Source of the DNA: a virus
Virus record (IMG/VR): IMGVR_UViG_3300022752_000035
Coordinates: 31,985-95,984 of that record
DNA length: 64,000 nucleotides
Reading direction: 5' to 3' (one strand)
In this document: positions 33,701 to 45,300 of the stretch, in pieces
How positions within the stretch are numbered: position 1 is the first letter of the stretch
Layout of the letters: each line of letters begins with the position of its first letter
Notes under the pieces: generated by a model
Seen by the model: the letters and a program-made list of their open reading frames with translations, nothing else
Database searches by the model: none
Told to the model about the DNA's origin: nothing
Translations under genes and position numbers: made by a program

Positions 33701-36246
33701 ATTTTGAATTTATAAAATTAGCATATGATTATGGTGATGGCGCGCCAAGACATACAGTAATTGAAGAGTTAAAAAATATAAAATTAGAAGAGTCTTTCTA
33801 TGCCAGAAAAGTTAATAATGGTCAATATATACAATCTCTTGTATTAAAAAATGATACTACAGGACAAACTTTAGCAAATGAAATAAAACTCCCAAGAAGA
33901 CTAACAAGCACAAAAGTTGTTGGAAATAAACTTTTTGGAAAAAGGAAATTTCAAGACGGAAGTTCTAAAACTTATAAAAAATCTTTAACAATTTTAACAA
34001 AAGATTTATATGGACTAAGGCTTCATTTAAAAGCTTTAAGTTTATTTAAAAGTGTTGTTGACATGACTATTTGGGATAGCGCCGATCAAGCTTCAAAAAA
34101 CGCAGTAAGTGGCAGAACAGATCGATTGGAAATGACATTTTATCTTTATCTAAAAAGAATAGATTATATTCCAAACGTTGGCAAACAAGTTACAATTATA
34201 CCTAATCCAGATTATACAGGAGTATCAAATGGAACATTTACAATAAGCGAAGAAGCATATTATAATAATATATACAGTAAACAAAATGATGTATTAATTT
34301 TATTCTGGCCACCAGATTGTCCAAATCCAAATAATAGTAATCCTAATTGTAATGGCCCAGATGGATACAAAAGACAACCAGCAAATTATACAGAATTTAT
34401 TAATGGAAGAACAACTTATTCTCATAGACACGACGGAGCAATATATACGGTCTATGCTTTAGACGTCAATAGATTACAAAAAGATTTCCGTACATCTTTA
34501 CAAGATTATATCAATAAACAACAAAGTTCATTAGACGGAGAAGCGAGAGATTATGGTAAATTGACAATTGCTGGAAAATTAAATCAAGGACCATATATAG
34601 AAACTTTTGAATGGACAGGGTTAGATAGATATACAAAATCTACTACAGTTGGTTGGGAAATAGAAATTGAACCAGTCTACGAAGAAAGCGTTGATCCAAA
34701 TATAGTAATAAAAAGTTCTATAGATTCAATAACTGAAATATATGACGATTTATTAGTTTTACCTCATACCGCTGGGGTTTTAACTACATTTGATTCAAGA
34801 TATTTTACTAGTATACCTCAAAGAGCTTATGATACAAGATTGCTTAAAGTTAAAATTCCAAGTAATTATAATCCATATTCAAGAACTTATAATGGAATTT
34901 GGGATGGAAATTTTAATTTAGGCTGGACGGATAATCCTGCATGGTGTTTTTATGATTTAATAACTAATAGAAGATATGGATTAGGAAAATATGTTGATCC
35001 AAATCTTACTGATAAATGGACATTATATGAAATTGCTCAGTATTGTGATCAATTAGTAAGTTCTGGTGGTTCTGGAGATGGAAAAGAACCAAGATTCACA
35101 TGTAACGTATTAATTAGCACTAGAGAAGACGCTTATAAAGTTGTTAATGACATGGCAAGTATTTTTAGAGCCATTGTATTTTATAACGCTGGATTAATAT
35201 TCACCTCTCAAGATAGACCAAAAGAACCAATTTATATATTTAATAATAGTAATGTAAAAGATGGGGAATTTACATATAGCAATACAAGCAAAAGGGTAAG
35301 AAGAAATGTCGCTTTAGTTAGGTATAATGATAAAAATAATTTTTATAAACCAGCGGTAAAATATGTTGAAAGTAGAGAAGGATTAATTAGATTTGGAATA
35401 AAAGAGATGGAAGTAAGTGCCTTTGGTTGCACAAGTGAAGGTCAAGCAGAAAGATTAGGCAAATGGACATTGCTATCTGAAAATTTAGAGTCTGAATTAG
35501 TAAATTTTGAAACAAGTTTACCTGCAATGTATTTAAAACCTGGAGATATTGTATATATACAAGATCAAAATCGTCAAAATAAAATTCTTGGTGGAAGGAC
35601 TTATGAAGTAAGTAGAAATTATGCAATTTTAGATGTAAGATATGAAGATATTTCTGGATTTTTACCAGCGATAAATAGTTGTAATTTTAATATTTTAACA
35701 CCAGCAGGTAATATTGAAATCGGTACAGAAACAGGAAACGCAATTGTAAAATTAACTTCGGAAAATAAATTATTTAGCGTGGTAGGAGATAATGGACAAA
35801 GAATTTTAAGTTCAGGGTTAAGTACATCTTTAATTAGAAAAAAACAAATTCAAACAGTAAAATTTGAATCAAATTATACTATACAAGATCCAATGGATAC
35901 AAATATTTTTAGTAATAACATTAGCATGCAAAATACAGGTAATTTCCAAGGATATACCAGAATAGACTTTGGTGGACAATATTTAGATAACACAGAGCAC
36001 ACTTTAATGCAGAATACTGTTTGGACGATAGAAATTAATCCAGAAAATTATGATTATAATAAAAGTCCAAGCGTTTCTGGATTTAGTAATCCAGGCGTCA
36101 AATATCCAGGAGCATCATTAGAACCCTATATGGATAAAACACAAAAATTTAGAATCTTAGATATTGAAGAACAAGAAGAGTATAGATATAAAATAACTGC
36201 GCTTCAATATGATGAAAGTAAATATGATCTAGGGGATAATATCTAA
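30772..36246 (+). CDS. Tail tip attachment protein, lambda gpJ-like, with N-terminal Ig region and Hint domain
   Basis: This is an 1824-residue protein. Residues 1 to about 705 are not gpJ: they are beta-rich, with two putative-Ig (He_PIG-like) domains (SLTTNLASNKF...SKTITGVG; GLVFNSTSKSITGTPKHAGTF). A Hint domain fills 710-841. From about 842 the gpJ core begins: after a glycine-arginine linker come GITSLTNISLLDILGEGPIEGIVD, AYDTRLLKVKIPSNY, NPAWCFYDLITNRRYGLG and MASIFRAIVFYNAG. The core forms the central tip and determines host range in lambda. A Hint exactly at the junction suggests cleavage separates the Ig region from the tip. It is followed by a gene overlapping by TAATG. Confidence 0.85.
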   Translation: MPKKCKDCDPNKYIEGIAWRGKNGISYDGYTIYNDVGKPLASDSTLADVNDLVDAYNPIFSQSTTYPNPLPESPTNGVEITGIDRGQGFWFVWSFINGLVMYGTPGVGVNAASIISSGTASARLGQGFSFNVLLDQVASYLTYTDFGVLADTNTDDRLRFSNTNSNTIPFIKTKINYVGYYTGIIQSVLNGNRYVKINNVTQLETFKAYKSLTIKCTDAEGNDPIYVTSAPTIHVFKNQSFSYSLTTNLASNKFNAYLDQSSLNILANLGLAWNPSSKTITGVGSTNLSSEIKNTNLNFTIYGPNADAGNRISFSLNLLYGAQNTQTVLPTVSATTFNRVVGTKFEQGLAGLNNKHTIIGISSLPEGLVFNSTSKSITGTPKHAGTFYAYASCSNARGSSSKVTLTFNFSPYSLNNDKSQSTFPSKINLPSWDFNAIKNNKIVLDLYTTGDDIIYFKKINTNEFETIRKNGEPNNITSRGGRISTTSFSPGQGQEGETCFWIKIDDPTKTNVKNPELDISIEGNYAIQYYSTNQKDLVGNVCYTPDVNASGPASTPFIQNLTVTATDTIKTAFSANPAENMPTITVSPTQVEHQVVFDLGNLGVGVTPNFSTVTIVKQRLSGREVVTVTPGSQYRSTIENSSIFARQRLSKSGLLKYPNGIPASEGTYTFYVILADTCTFNKSTQRFSLYINTYTPRAGDVYSCKYRSTCFPAGTKIHTPHGDKNIEDLKENQEVYGYDEDQNLEICKISQIFDEGKDPQPITKVTLEDGSTIRCTKSHPFLTENNEYKFLIDLNIGDYLMTFNKKKLKIINIENDGFELVYNFEVEKYHNYIADKIFVHNRGGGGRRKDNKEYYQDYTLPNSTVPSNCVKVVSRAGDRQQVDNYGYRYANKLKDTKDIGITSLTNISLLDILGEGPIEGIVDYDIVPNDGAQIGDIGYKNGVKIVKYEGPASIVRSIYWNEIPVADNTYPVKGSLNFEFIKLAYDYGDGAPRHTVIEELKNIKLEESFYARKVNNGQYIQSLVLKNDTTGQTLANEIKLPRRLTSTKVVGNKLFGKRKFQDGSSKTYKKSLTILTKDLYGLRLHLKALSLFKSVVDMTIWDSADQASKNAVSGRTDRLEMTFYLYLKRIDYIPNVGKQVTIIPNPDYTGVSNGTFTISEEAYYNNIYSKQNDVLILFWPPDCPNPNNSNPNCNGPDGYKRQPANYTEFINGRTTYSHRHDGAIYTVYALDVNRLQKDFRTSLQDYINKQQSSLDGEARDYGKLTIAGKLNQGPYIETFEWTGLDRYTKSTTVGWEIEIEPVYEESVDPNIVIKSSIDSITEIYDDLLVLPHTAGVLTTFDSRYFTSIPQRAYDTRLLKVKIPSNYNPYSRTYNGIWDGNFNLGWTDNPAWCFYDLITNRRYGLGKYVDPNLTDKWTLYEIAQYCDQLVSSGGSGDGKEPRFTCNVLISTREDAYKVVNDMASIFRAIVFYNAGLIFTSQDRPKEPIYIFNNSNVKDGEFTYSNTSKRVRRNVALVRYNDKNNFYKPAVKYVESREGLIRFGIKEMEVSAFGCTSEGQAERLGKWTLLSENLESELVNFETSLPAMYLKPGDIVYIQDQNRQNKILGGRTYEVSRNYAILDVRYEDISGFLPAINSCNFNILTPAGNIEIGTETGNAIVKLTSENKLFSVVGDNGQRILSSGLSTSLIRKKQIQTVKFESNYTIQDPMDTNIFSNNISMQNTGNFQGYTRIDFGGQYLDNTEHTLMQNTVWTIEINPENYDYNKSPSVSGFSNPGVKYPGASLEPYMDKTQKFRILDIEEQEEYRYKITALQYDESKYDLGDNI
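32899..33294 (+). other. Hint (bacterial intein-like) domain in the gpJ homologue
   Basis: Residues 710-841 of the J product: CFPAGTKIHTPHGDKNIEDL at the start, TKSHPFLTENN as block B, and HNYIADKIFVHN at the end. The following residue is Arg (RGGGG), so normal splicing chemistry at the C-terminal side is not available. It is closely similar to the Hint in the gpI product; the two probably arose by copying within the cassette. Confidence 0.85.
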
Positions 36247-39200
36247 TGAATAATCCAACAACATTGCCATCAACAGAAATAGATATAGTTAATATAACAA
36301 AAAATACAAAAGGTTTTAAAATTAGAATAAATCCTATAGAAAATTTAGAAAACATTGAAGCTTATAATATTTATTTAAGTAATTATACATATAGTCTTGA
36401 ACCAAATAGTAACAGCAATAATTTTTTAATTAAACAATTACCTTTTTTAGAAAAAGATCAGTATTTTTATCATATTCCTAAAAATACAGGCTTTTATTAT
36501 TTAACGATTTTCTCTAAAAATGAAGCAGGGTTAGAATCTTCTGGAGTATTATTTACTGGAATTATACCATATCAATCTTTAATTAAAGAAATCAGTATTA
36601 AAAATCTTAATTATTACACAAGTGGAAATATGCAATTAGTTGAAAATCCATTAAATGAAGTAATTTTAAACGAGCCTTATTTATTGCTCGGATATCAATT
36701 GAATTATTCTTCTCCAGTAGAACAAGATTATATAGAAAATCGAGGATTTTATTATCAAGATTTTGTGCCTTATTTTAAAGACCAATATATTAGAGTTTAC
36801 AACCGAGTAATCCCTGCTTTGGAGGCTAATAGTGGAATTTTATTTGATCAAACATTGTTACGTAATACTTCTAACGATGTTTTTACTGCGCAGAGCGTTG
36901 GAAACTCTATAAATAAAAATGTATTTGTTAATGAATTAATTTCTACCCCAGACGTTAAAATTATTCGTTCTCCATCTTATTCATCTATACCATCAGAAAA
37001 TGATAGATATTTTATTTTTGACTATGCTCATAATCATGAGTCTTTTTTAAATGCGAATAGTAAATATATAGAAGGTTTAGATAATAATAATACTATACTT
37101 TTTAATCCAGACGGAGATAATGCAGTAACATTTTTAGATAAATTACTTAATCAGACGGGGATAATTGGAGAGAGACCAACATCTTACGTCAAGATACAAG
37201 AACCTGGTTATTATAATGCTTATTATATAACAGCCGAAGCAATTGATGAAAATGGATTTTCGTCTGCAGGAGGTAATATTAATAACCCCAATGACTTAGA
37301 AAGATATACGAACCAAAATGGATACCAAATAATCAAAGTAAAACATAATACTATTCCAAGAAATAACATTATTAAGATGTTTAAAAATTATCAAAGAGGA
37401 GATAATAATAAAATAATGTTTGAAATTAAAGGTGAAATACCAATTGATATTGGTTTGGAATCAGTTGTAATTATTCCTCAAAAATATGAAGAAAATATAA
37501 ATAATAAACAAAGCAAATCATATTCTGACGATTTTATATATTTAAGAAATTTAAATAAAATAGAAAATAATGTTGAGAAAAATTATTCTGTTGAATTAAT
37601 AGACGCTCAAAGTGAAACAAAATATAGAATAACAACTTATTTAAATCCAGATAGTGTTTTATTAAAAGACAATATTTTCTCTGCGAAAATTTATTATTTA
37701 AATGCTTTACAAAGTTATTCATTAGATTTATATCTAGAAAGAGTCGGATACTCTAATGAAGGGCTATTATATTATATACAAAATACAGATATAATTGACA
37801 AATATATAACTTTAAATAAGTTCATTAAAGATAATAAAAATTATACATCTACAATTGCTGCTAGTTATCAAGGGCTTGTATACTTTTTCACACCAGAAAG
37901 TTTTCCATATATAGCTTGGCCAAATCAAAATTATAGAGATCTTCACCTTAAAAAAGGTGGCGCAAGAATGTTAGATTTTGAATATGATGGAGTAGCTTCT
38001 GGACCAGAATTCTTTGATTATTTCCCATTAGCTCATGCTCAAGAAAATGATAACTTTTTAGTAGGAGATAAATATAAAACTACATATAGATGTTTAGATT
38101 CTTATAAATACATTGGTAATACTAATTATGAATTTTTAACTCCAGAAGATGTTCCTGTTTCTGGAATTTATGGTAGTGATAGTTATCTTGGATCTTATGA
38201 TCCTGGCAACATCGGAGATATGGAATCACCAAATACTGCGGACTTTAAAAGTGTTAATTATGATTTAAATTATTTTAAAGCTAAAAATATTCTTGCAGTT
38301 AAATTTATTAGTGCAGGAATACAAAAAGATGATGCATATGCTATTATTGAATTTGTATTGGATATCCCAGATGCAGAAGACTTTATAGTTCAAGGAATAT
38401 CTGGAACTGATACCATTTTAGAAAAAGGCATAAAAGAGATAAATGGAGTAAATCATCATTACTTTGTAGCGAAATTTGTATCATCATGCGGGGTTGATGC
38501 TGATCCAGTATTAAATAATATACCTATAGATCAAAAAAATATTGTAGATTCTAAAAAGATGATATCGTTCTTAGTTTATCCTACTAAATTTAAAGTTATA
38601 GAAGATCCTGATGATGTTCCATATTTTGGAGATATATACTTATTAGCCACAAGTTCAGATAATAATCAATTTAGTATTTTAAAAGAATGCTTATATACAA
38701 CGTTGAATAATAATTCAGATTGTGTAAAAGGCTGTTGTGTAGATAGTACTGATCCAATTAATTTCAGAACACCATATAAACAATTTTATGTTTTATCTAA
38801 ATTTATAAGTAATCAAACTGGAAATAATTATCCTTTTGGCAAACTTGGTGAAACAACTAATTATGTTTTTGGCTCATTATCTTGGAGATATAAAGCTTTA
38901 GATTATAGTTCTTCTATACATCAAATTCAATATAAAAAGCCAACAATATCTACAAATATGTTAAATTTTGGCATAGTATGTTATCCAGAACATAATGTGG
39001 CATTAGATAAAATATTAATTTATATGAAAAAAGTTGAAGATATAAATAATATTTCTTGGAAAGGCTCAGACTTAATTGATTCTTATACTTTTGATGATAT
39101 AGTTAAAACGTATCCAATTTATTTATCTGTTCCAGATTTTTCATTCTCTAAAAAAGGAACTCAATTATTTGATAAAATAGCAAAAGACTATGATAGTTGG

Positions 39201-39302
39201 ATTAAAAACGGACAAACATTTGCTGTAAGAATATATTTAGTTGATAAAAGCGGAGATACATTATCTCAAGATTTTGCTTTTATTAATAACGAAACTATTT
39301 AA
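36246..39302 (+). CDS. Tail tip / fibre protein after gpJ
   Basis: This 1018-residue protein has no enzyme motif. The first 100 residues look like a fibronectin III-type domain (KGFKIRINPIENLENIEAYNIYLSN...FYYLTIFSKNEAG). The rest is strand-rich with many Tyr and Asn, including a cysteine cluster CVKGCCVDS near residue 830. It shares a TAATG start-stop overlap with the J gene, so the two are made together. In lambda-like phages this position often holds the side or central fibre. It ends tail-to-tail, with no gap, against the tape measure gene on the other strand, and no terminator is visible there. Confidence 0.6.
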   Translation: MNNPTTLPSTEIDIVNITKNTKGFKIRINPIENLENIEAYNIYLSNYTYSLEPNSNSNNFLIKQLPFLEKDQYFYHIPKNTGFYYLTIFSKNEAGLESSGVLFTGIIPYQSLIKEISIKNLNYYTSGNMQLVENPLNEVILNEPYLLLGYQLNYSSPVEQDYIENRGFYYQDFVPYFKDQYIRVYNRVIPALEANSGILFDQTLLRNTSNDVFTAQSVGNSINKNVFVNELISTPDVKIIRSPSYSSIPSENDRYFIFDYAHNHESFLNANSKYIEGLDNNNTILFNPDGDNAVTFLDKLLNQTGIIGERPTSYVKIQEPGYYNAYYITAEAIDENGFSSAGGNINNPNDLERYTNQNGYQIIKVKHNTIPRNNIIKMFKNYQRGDNNKIMFEIKGEIPIDIGLESVVIIPQKYEENINNKQSKSYSDDFIYLRNLNKIENNVEKNYSVELIDAQSETKYRITTYLNPDSVLLKDNIFSAKIYYLNALQSYSLDLYLERVGYSNEGLLYYIQNTDIIDKYITLNKFIKDNKNYTSTIAASYQGLVYFFTPESFPYIAWPNQNYRDLHLKKGGARMLDFEYDGVASGPEFFDYFPLAHAQENDNFLVGDKYKTTYRCLDSYKYIGNTNYEFLTPEDVPVSGIYGSDSYLGSYDPGNIGDMESPNTADFKSVNYDLNYFKAKNILAVKFISAGIQKDDAYAIIEFVLDIPDAEDFIVQGISGTDTILEKGIKEINGVNHHYFVAKFVSSCGVDADPVLNNIPIDQKNIVDSKKMISFLVYPTKFKVIEDPDDVPYFGDIYLLATSSDNNQFSILKECLYTTLNNNSDCVKGCCVDSTDPINFRTPYKQFYVLSKFISNQTGNNYPFGKLGETTNYVFGSLSWRYKALDYSSSIHQIQYKKPTISTNMLNFGIVCYPEHNVALDKILIYMKKVEDINNISWKGSDLIDSYTFDDIVKTYPIYLSVPDFSFSKKGTQLFDKIAKDYDSWIKNGQTFAVRIYLVDKSGDTLSQDFAFINNETI

Positions 39303-42300
39303 TTAGCGACCTAAGTCTCGTCCTTTGCTTCCTTGATATAATACTCCGCCTGGACGTTGTTCTTCTACAATAACTTTCAATATTTGTTGTCTTAGTAATT
39401 CTGCTAATACTCTGGATCTTTCCATAGTCTTTTTGAACTTTTCTTGATCTGTTTCTTGATTGGTTCCAGAATTTTGATCTTCTTGTTTCGTTGAATCTGT
39501 TGTTTTACCATTTTGATCAACGTTAACATTTATACTAATATTATTTGTTACTCCTCCTGCTCCTGTTGTATCAGAAGTAGTTGCACCACCATCTTCTCCT
39601 TGAGCTTTAGTTCCTTTATTTTGTTCTTCAATTCCTTTATTTAATTGTTCTAAGGATTTTACTAATTTTGTAATAGATTCTACAAACTGATTTCTAGAAT
39701 TATCTTGTTGATTAGAAGCTCCACCACCGACAGAAGGTAATGCTGTTCCAACTGGCCCACCTTCTGCAAATCCATTAATTTGACCTCTGTTTAATCTATC
39801 AAAAAATGGTTGTCCAAAACGATCTACTGTGTCTTTTCTAATAACATATTCTCCGCCCATAAGCATAGCAGGAACATCATCTTTAGCTGAACTTCCTCCG
39901 TAAATCATTCCTCCTGTTGCTCTACTTGCCCAACTTGGAGTGATTCCTAATCTACTTCCAGTAGAAAACCAATTACTAAAAACACTTCCTAAAGAATTAA
40001 ATCCAGATTGATAACCTAGTCCACCAAATCCACCAAAATATTGGCTACCAAATGCATATGGGCTATAAGTATTTGGCGTCATTGGAAATTTAAACATATT
40101 AAATGCAGACAAAGATGAAAATGGACTAGCGCCAATATAATTTAAATAGTTATTAAATCCTCTTTCTCCAAATGCAGAATATCTATTTTTGAAGTTATTA
40201 CCATAAAATGATGAAAATCTTGATGCTAATTTTCCGTAATCTCCTTTATTTTTTAGATCATATAAACTTCCAATACTTTGATATAAAGTAGGAGCATTTC
40301 CAGAAGTTTGATTTACAATATTTTGTAAATTTTGGAAAAATGGCAGGATTTGATCTGGAGATATTTGATTGATTCCTAAAAAGTCTTGTTGAGTAATAGC
40401 TTGAGCAACTGCTTGGGTAGTTTGTGGAGTGACTTTAGTGCCTCTTAAATAATCTCCCATAGCAGGAGATGGAAAACTCATTCTAGTTTGATATCCAGCA
40501 TTAGGATTAAAAATACTTTTTTCATATAAATTTCCGCCTAAATTATATAAAGCATTATAACCTTTACCAGCTAAATTTTTCATTCCACCTAAACTAGCCA
40601 TCAATGCTCCACCAATTCCACCAGCTCCTCCTCCAATCGCTGGCATTTTTATTCCAGCATTAGAAATTGTATTTGTAACGCCACCTTGAGGAATATTAAA
40701 TGGAGTGGCATTTAATCTATTAGTATTGAAAGCAGCAGAACTACCAGTAAAGGTAGGAGTATTAGTTGATTTTAAGAAGTTTGTTACAACATTAGCACTT
40801 CTTGCTTGATTTGCAAATGGGTTAGGCTGTATTCCTATGGTATTTATTCCATTAGTTATACTATTTGTTGGACCAGAAAAAGCTGTTAATGGAAATGATT
40901 GTTTTGATGGTAATCCAAAACCAGCCATAACAGCAGGAGTATTTGTACCAGCTATATTTCCTGCTGGAATACCCATATTCATTGCTGCAATTTTTGTTGC
41001 ACCAGTTTTATTTAATTGAAAATCAAAATGAGTTCCAGTCGCTCCAGGAGTTTGAGGCCCTTCAAAATTTAAAGAATAATCTTTTTCAGAAAGACCCATG
41101 CTAGATAAATAATCTTTAATTTGCTGTTTACCAGCTGTATAATCGTTTAATGTAAAGTCTCCTTTAAATCCAGTTCTATGAGATGTTCCTGGAGCTCTGA
41201 CTCCAGCATGATAAAGATCATTCATTGCAGTTAATCTGTTGAAATTAGAACCTAAAGCTCCTTGAATTCCACTCATTAAATTTAATAATTCTGGACTATT
41301 ATATCCACCACCAAAAGCTTGACCACCCATTTTTTGTAAATCTGCATACGTACTATTAGTTGTTAATCCCATTTGAGCTAATGTGTAAGTATTTCCATCT
41401 GAACCTTTAACTCTTAAATTTAAAGCGCTCGCTGGAAGATATTGATTTGCCATACCACCAACTTGATAACCACGAACTAAACCACCTTTTGCGTAACCTC
41501 TGCTATAACCAAAAGGGTTTGTATTTTGATTTAAGAAATCATAAACAAGATTTCCACGCCCAGGAGCAATAGGAGCTACAGGAGAAGCAAAATTTAAAAG
41601 ATAATCTTGTTGAGCATTTTGAGTATAAGTTTGAAAACCTGCTGGCGCGCCTAATCCAACACCAAATTGAAATCCGCCGATACTAGAGGTTGGAGCAAAA
41701 TTTTGTCCTCCCATTCCTCCGCCAAATCCACCTTGATTTCCAAATTGTGGAAATAATTGAGCTTGTTGAGCGAATGAATCTCCATATCCTGTTCTTTGAC
41801 CTCTTTCAATTGCATCGCTTATAGCTTTTTTCTGATCATCTGTAAGCTTATTACCTACTATTGCTCCACCAGGTTGACTAGAAAATTGTGAGAATTTTCC
41901 TCCTAAAATATCTTGAAAAAGTCCTACTCCTGTATTAAGTACTCCACCTAATATGCCTCCAAGTCCTCCCCCGCCACCTCCCCCGCCAAAACCACCTAAA
42001 AATGGACCAGCAAGATTCATACCAAAGTTCAATAATCCACCAATTAACATATTTGATTTTGCTCGATTATATTGATCCATCCTTTGTTTATTTATTTCAT
42101 CCGCTTGTCTTTGAGCTTCTTTTCTTTGTTCTTCAACTTGACGATATTGTTCATTATATCCTGTTTTAAAATTAGCTACTTGCTCTTGGTAACTTTGCAT
42201 TCCTAAAAATCTTTGAGTTCTTAGAGCGTTCATTGGATTATTCTCATCCATTAAACTTCTACTACTTAATAGATCTGATATATTAAATCTTCCTGTTAAA

Positions 42301-45300
42301 GCTGGGACATTACTTAATTCTTCTGGAGCATTTACTGTAGTTTTAAATGCTTCTGGCATATAATTTTCAATTAATTTTTGTCCATCAGGACCATAGAAAT
42401 CATAACTATTATTTAGTAATGCATTAACGCTTCCACCGCTAGCATATCCTTTTATCATTCCACCTCTATTAAGCATATTTAAAGCGTCTATACCATATTT
42501 ATTAACTGCACTTTTTCTTAACACATATTCGCCATCTGTAAGCATCGCTGGAATATCATCACGAACTCCACTTCCACCTTGAACATGACCACCAGAACTA
42601 TATTTACGAATTATCCCACCTTGAGCTTTTCCTCCAAATAATCCTCCAAAAAGACTACTTAATATTCCACCTCCACCGCCTTCGTTATAACCTCCACCTC
42701 CAGTTAATCCACCAAGCAAACTTCTCATACCAATACTAAATTGTTCTTTAATAATTTGTTGAGATATACTTAATAACATATCTTGAAAAGCTTGATCTGC
42801 TGTTTTTGTTCCATCAACAAATGCGCCAAATGCATCTTCGAACCCAGTTTGTAAATTATCAGCAAGATTTGCAAAAGATTTATTAATTTTATCTGCTGTT
42901 GTAGCAGCATTATCACCAAAACGATCAAAGAAAGAATTAAGTGGATCAAATCCTTCTTTAAAATTACCTTGTTTTAATGATCTTTCCATTAAACTTTGAC
43001 GAGCTGCAGCTCTTTCATCAGAAAACATATATTGAGAATTTTTACCAAATTCAATTTTATCTATTGCTAATTTTAATCTTTCAAAAGCTTGAGTAGTTGT
43101 AATAGCTCCACTATTCCAATCTTTCTGTATCTCTGCGGCCTTTTGAACATATTCGCTTAAATATTTTACTCTATCTGCGCCATAACCTAATTCATCACTT
43201 AATTGTTTATATCCTGTACTAAATTGTTCACCAAAAGCTTGGCTTTTACCAACGCTTAATTTCTGTTCTATTGAATTATAATCTATATTACCTAAAGCAG
43301 CAGAAGTAATTCCTCCAGGAAGAGAAAATTGCCTTTGTAATGCTTGAAGATCTGTAATAGGTTTTATACCTTGAGTAAATTTAGCAGTTTCTTCTGCTAG
43401 TGCTTGTGCATATTTTTCTACGCTTGTTTGATGATCTTTCCAAGCTTGTATATATTCTCCTAATGTTCCTTGTTGATCTACTTTTTGTAATTCTTCTGCT
43501 ATTAATTTAGAATATTCTCCAGTACTAACTAATCCATCTACTAAATTCTTGATTCCATTTATACCTCCTGATTGATAGGCTGCTTGAAGTTTTCCAATAT
43601 CAACACTACCTATAGCTTCTCCTGTTTTACTAAAGTTAGCAAAAAGATCAGATAATTGTTGTCCAGCAGTTTGTATGTAACCTCTATAACTCATTTGATC
43701 TGTTTGACGCATTCCTTTAATTTTTTCTTGTGGAGTTTTTAAGAAGTCACTAGTGAAAAAATCATACCATTTTTCACCTGCTAAATCATTTATTTTTTGA
43801 GTTGTGCCTAATAGTCCACCACCAGCCGCAAGTCCTTTTGATTCTCTTTGAGCTTTAATTTGAACTTCACTTATTTTTTGTCTTAATTCTGCAGTATCAC
43901 CTATTTTTCTATAAAGATCAACGATTTCATCTCCAGCTCCTGGAAGCGCTTGATTTAATTGAGTAATACTTTTAGCAAAATCTTGCTCAGATTTATTTCT
44001 TAAATCTAATCTTGTTTTTGCATCTAAATCTGATCTGCCTTCTATTGAACTTAAAGTTTCTAAAGATACTGATAAATTTTGAGTCGCAGCAGAAATACTA
44101 TTAAATTTTTCTGTTGAAGTTTCTATAGATTTTGCAACATCTGGCATGATATCATTTAATTTTTGAAATACATCATAAGCCGCCATAATACCACCAACTC
44201 CAGCACCAATAGCTGCCCCAGGCAATCCACCAACAGTAAATCCTAATCCAGCATAAGAAGCTGTTGTTCCAAGTCCAGATATTCCAGCTTTAAGGGCTCG
44301 TCCTCCACGAGTGCTTTCGTCTCCAATAAATTGAGCAGCTGTATCTGTTAATAATGGTGCGGCTAATGCAAGTCCAGCTCCATATCTACTAAAAGCTCTG
44401 CCAGCGACTCCGCCAATTCCACCTACAAAACTTCCACCTTTTCTAGCAAATATTGGAGTTTGAGCCGATAAAGTTTGTCTTTGAGATGTTTCTTCTCTTA
44501 ATAATGAAGTTCTTTGAGATTCTAATTCATTTAATCTTGCTCTATTTTTCTTTGAATTTTTTGAAAGAGCTAATATTTCAGATTCTACTCTTCCTCTTTC
44601 ATTTAAGATTGCTCCTAATCTTTGCTCTTCAACTTTATAATTAGATCGAGCTTGATTTCCTCCAAATCCTTGTAAAATATAAAATAAACTCATTGGGTCC
44701 ATAGCCGCAAAATTAGGTATAAATCCTGCAGACATCATACTTTGCATTTTCTTAGAATTTTGAATAGCATTACCAATTCCCTCTGGATGATCTCTCATTA
44801 CTGCTGCAAAATTTGGTTGAGTTTTACCATCTCTAACATATAATCCAAGTCCAGGTTTAAAATCTAATACTCCTCTTCCACCCATCTTTTCTTCAGTACT
44901 TAAAGCTCGATCTAATGGAGAAAAATTAGGAATAAAACCAAGAGCTTTTGTTTTACCTTTAGTCTTTAATGGATATCCCTTACTGGATGCGATTTTATCC
45001 GCCATACTATTTGCTTGAGATGGATTTAAAGCATTCTTAACTTCTCCAAGAGAAAACATCGCCAAAGGTCCTGCGCCTTTAAAAGTTGTTGAAAGTTTTT
45101 TTAATTCATCCGAGCTAAGATCTAACGGAGCATTAGGATCATCTACTGCGCTAAATATTGCTGATTTTAATCCTGCTTCAAAAATACCTCCAATTGCAGC
45201 TTCTATTGTAGAACGATTAAGATTCGCATTAACATAGTTATCAAATCTTGCATCATCTACTAAATCTTTTGGTTTTAAAGCTGCCTTATCTATAAATGTA

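Noticed and set aside
15417-36246. Two proteins of exactly 1824 residues on opposite strands (15417-20891 and 30772-36246)
   Set aside because: Their sequences and domains are unrelated; the equal length is a coincidence.
39290-39320. Terminator between the convergent tip and tape measure genes
   Set aside because: The stops are adjacent and no stem-loop with a T-run can be seen; termination must occur inside the opposite gene or by another means.
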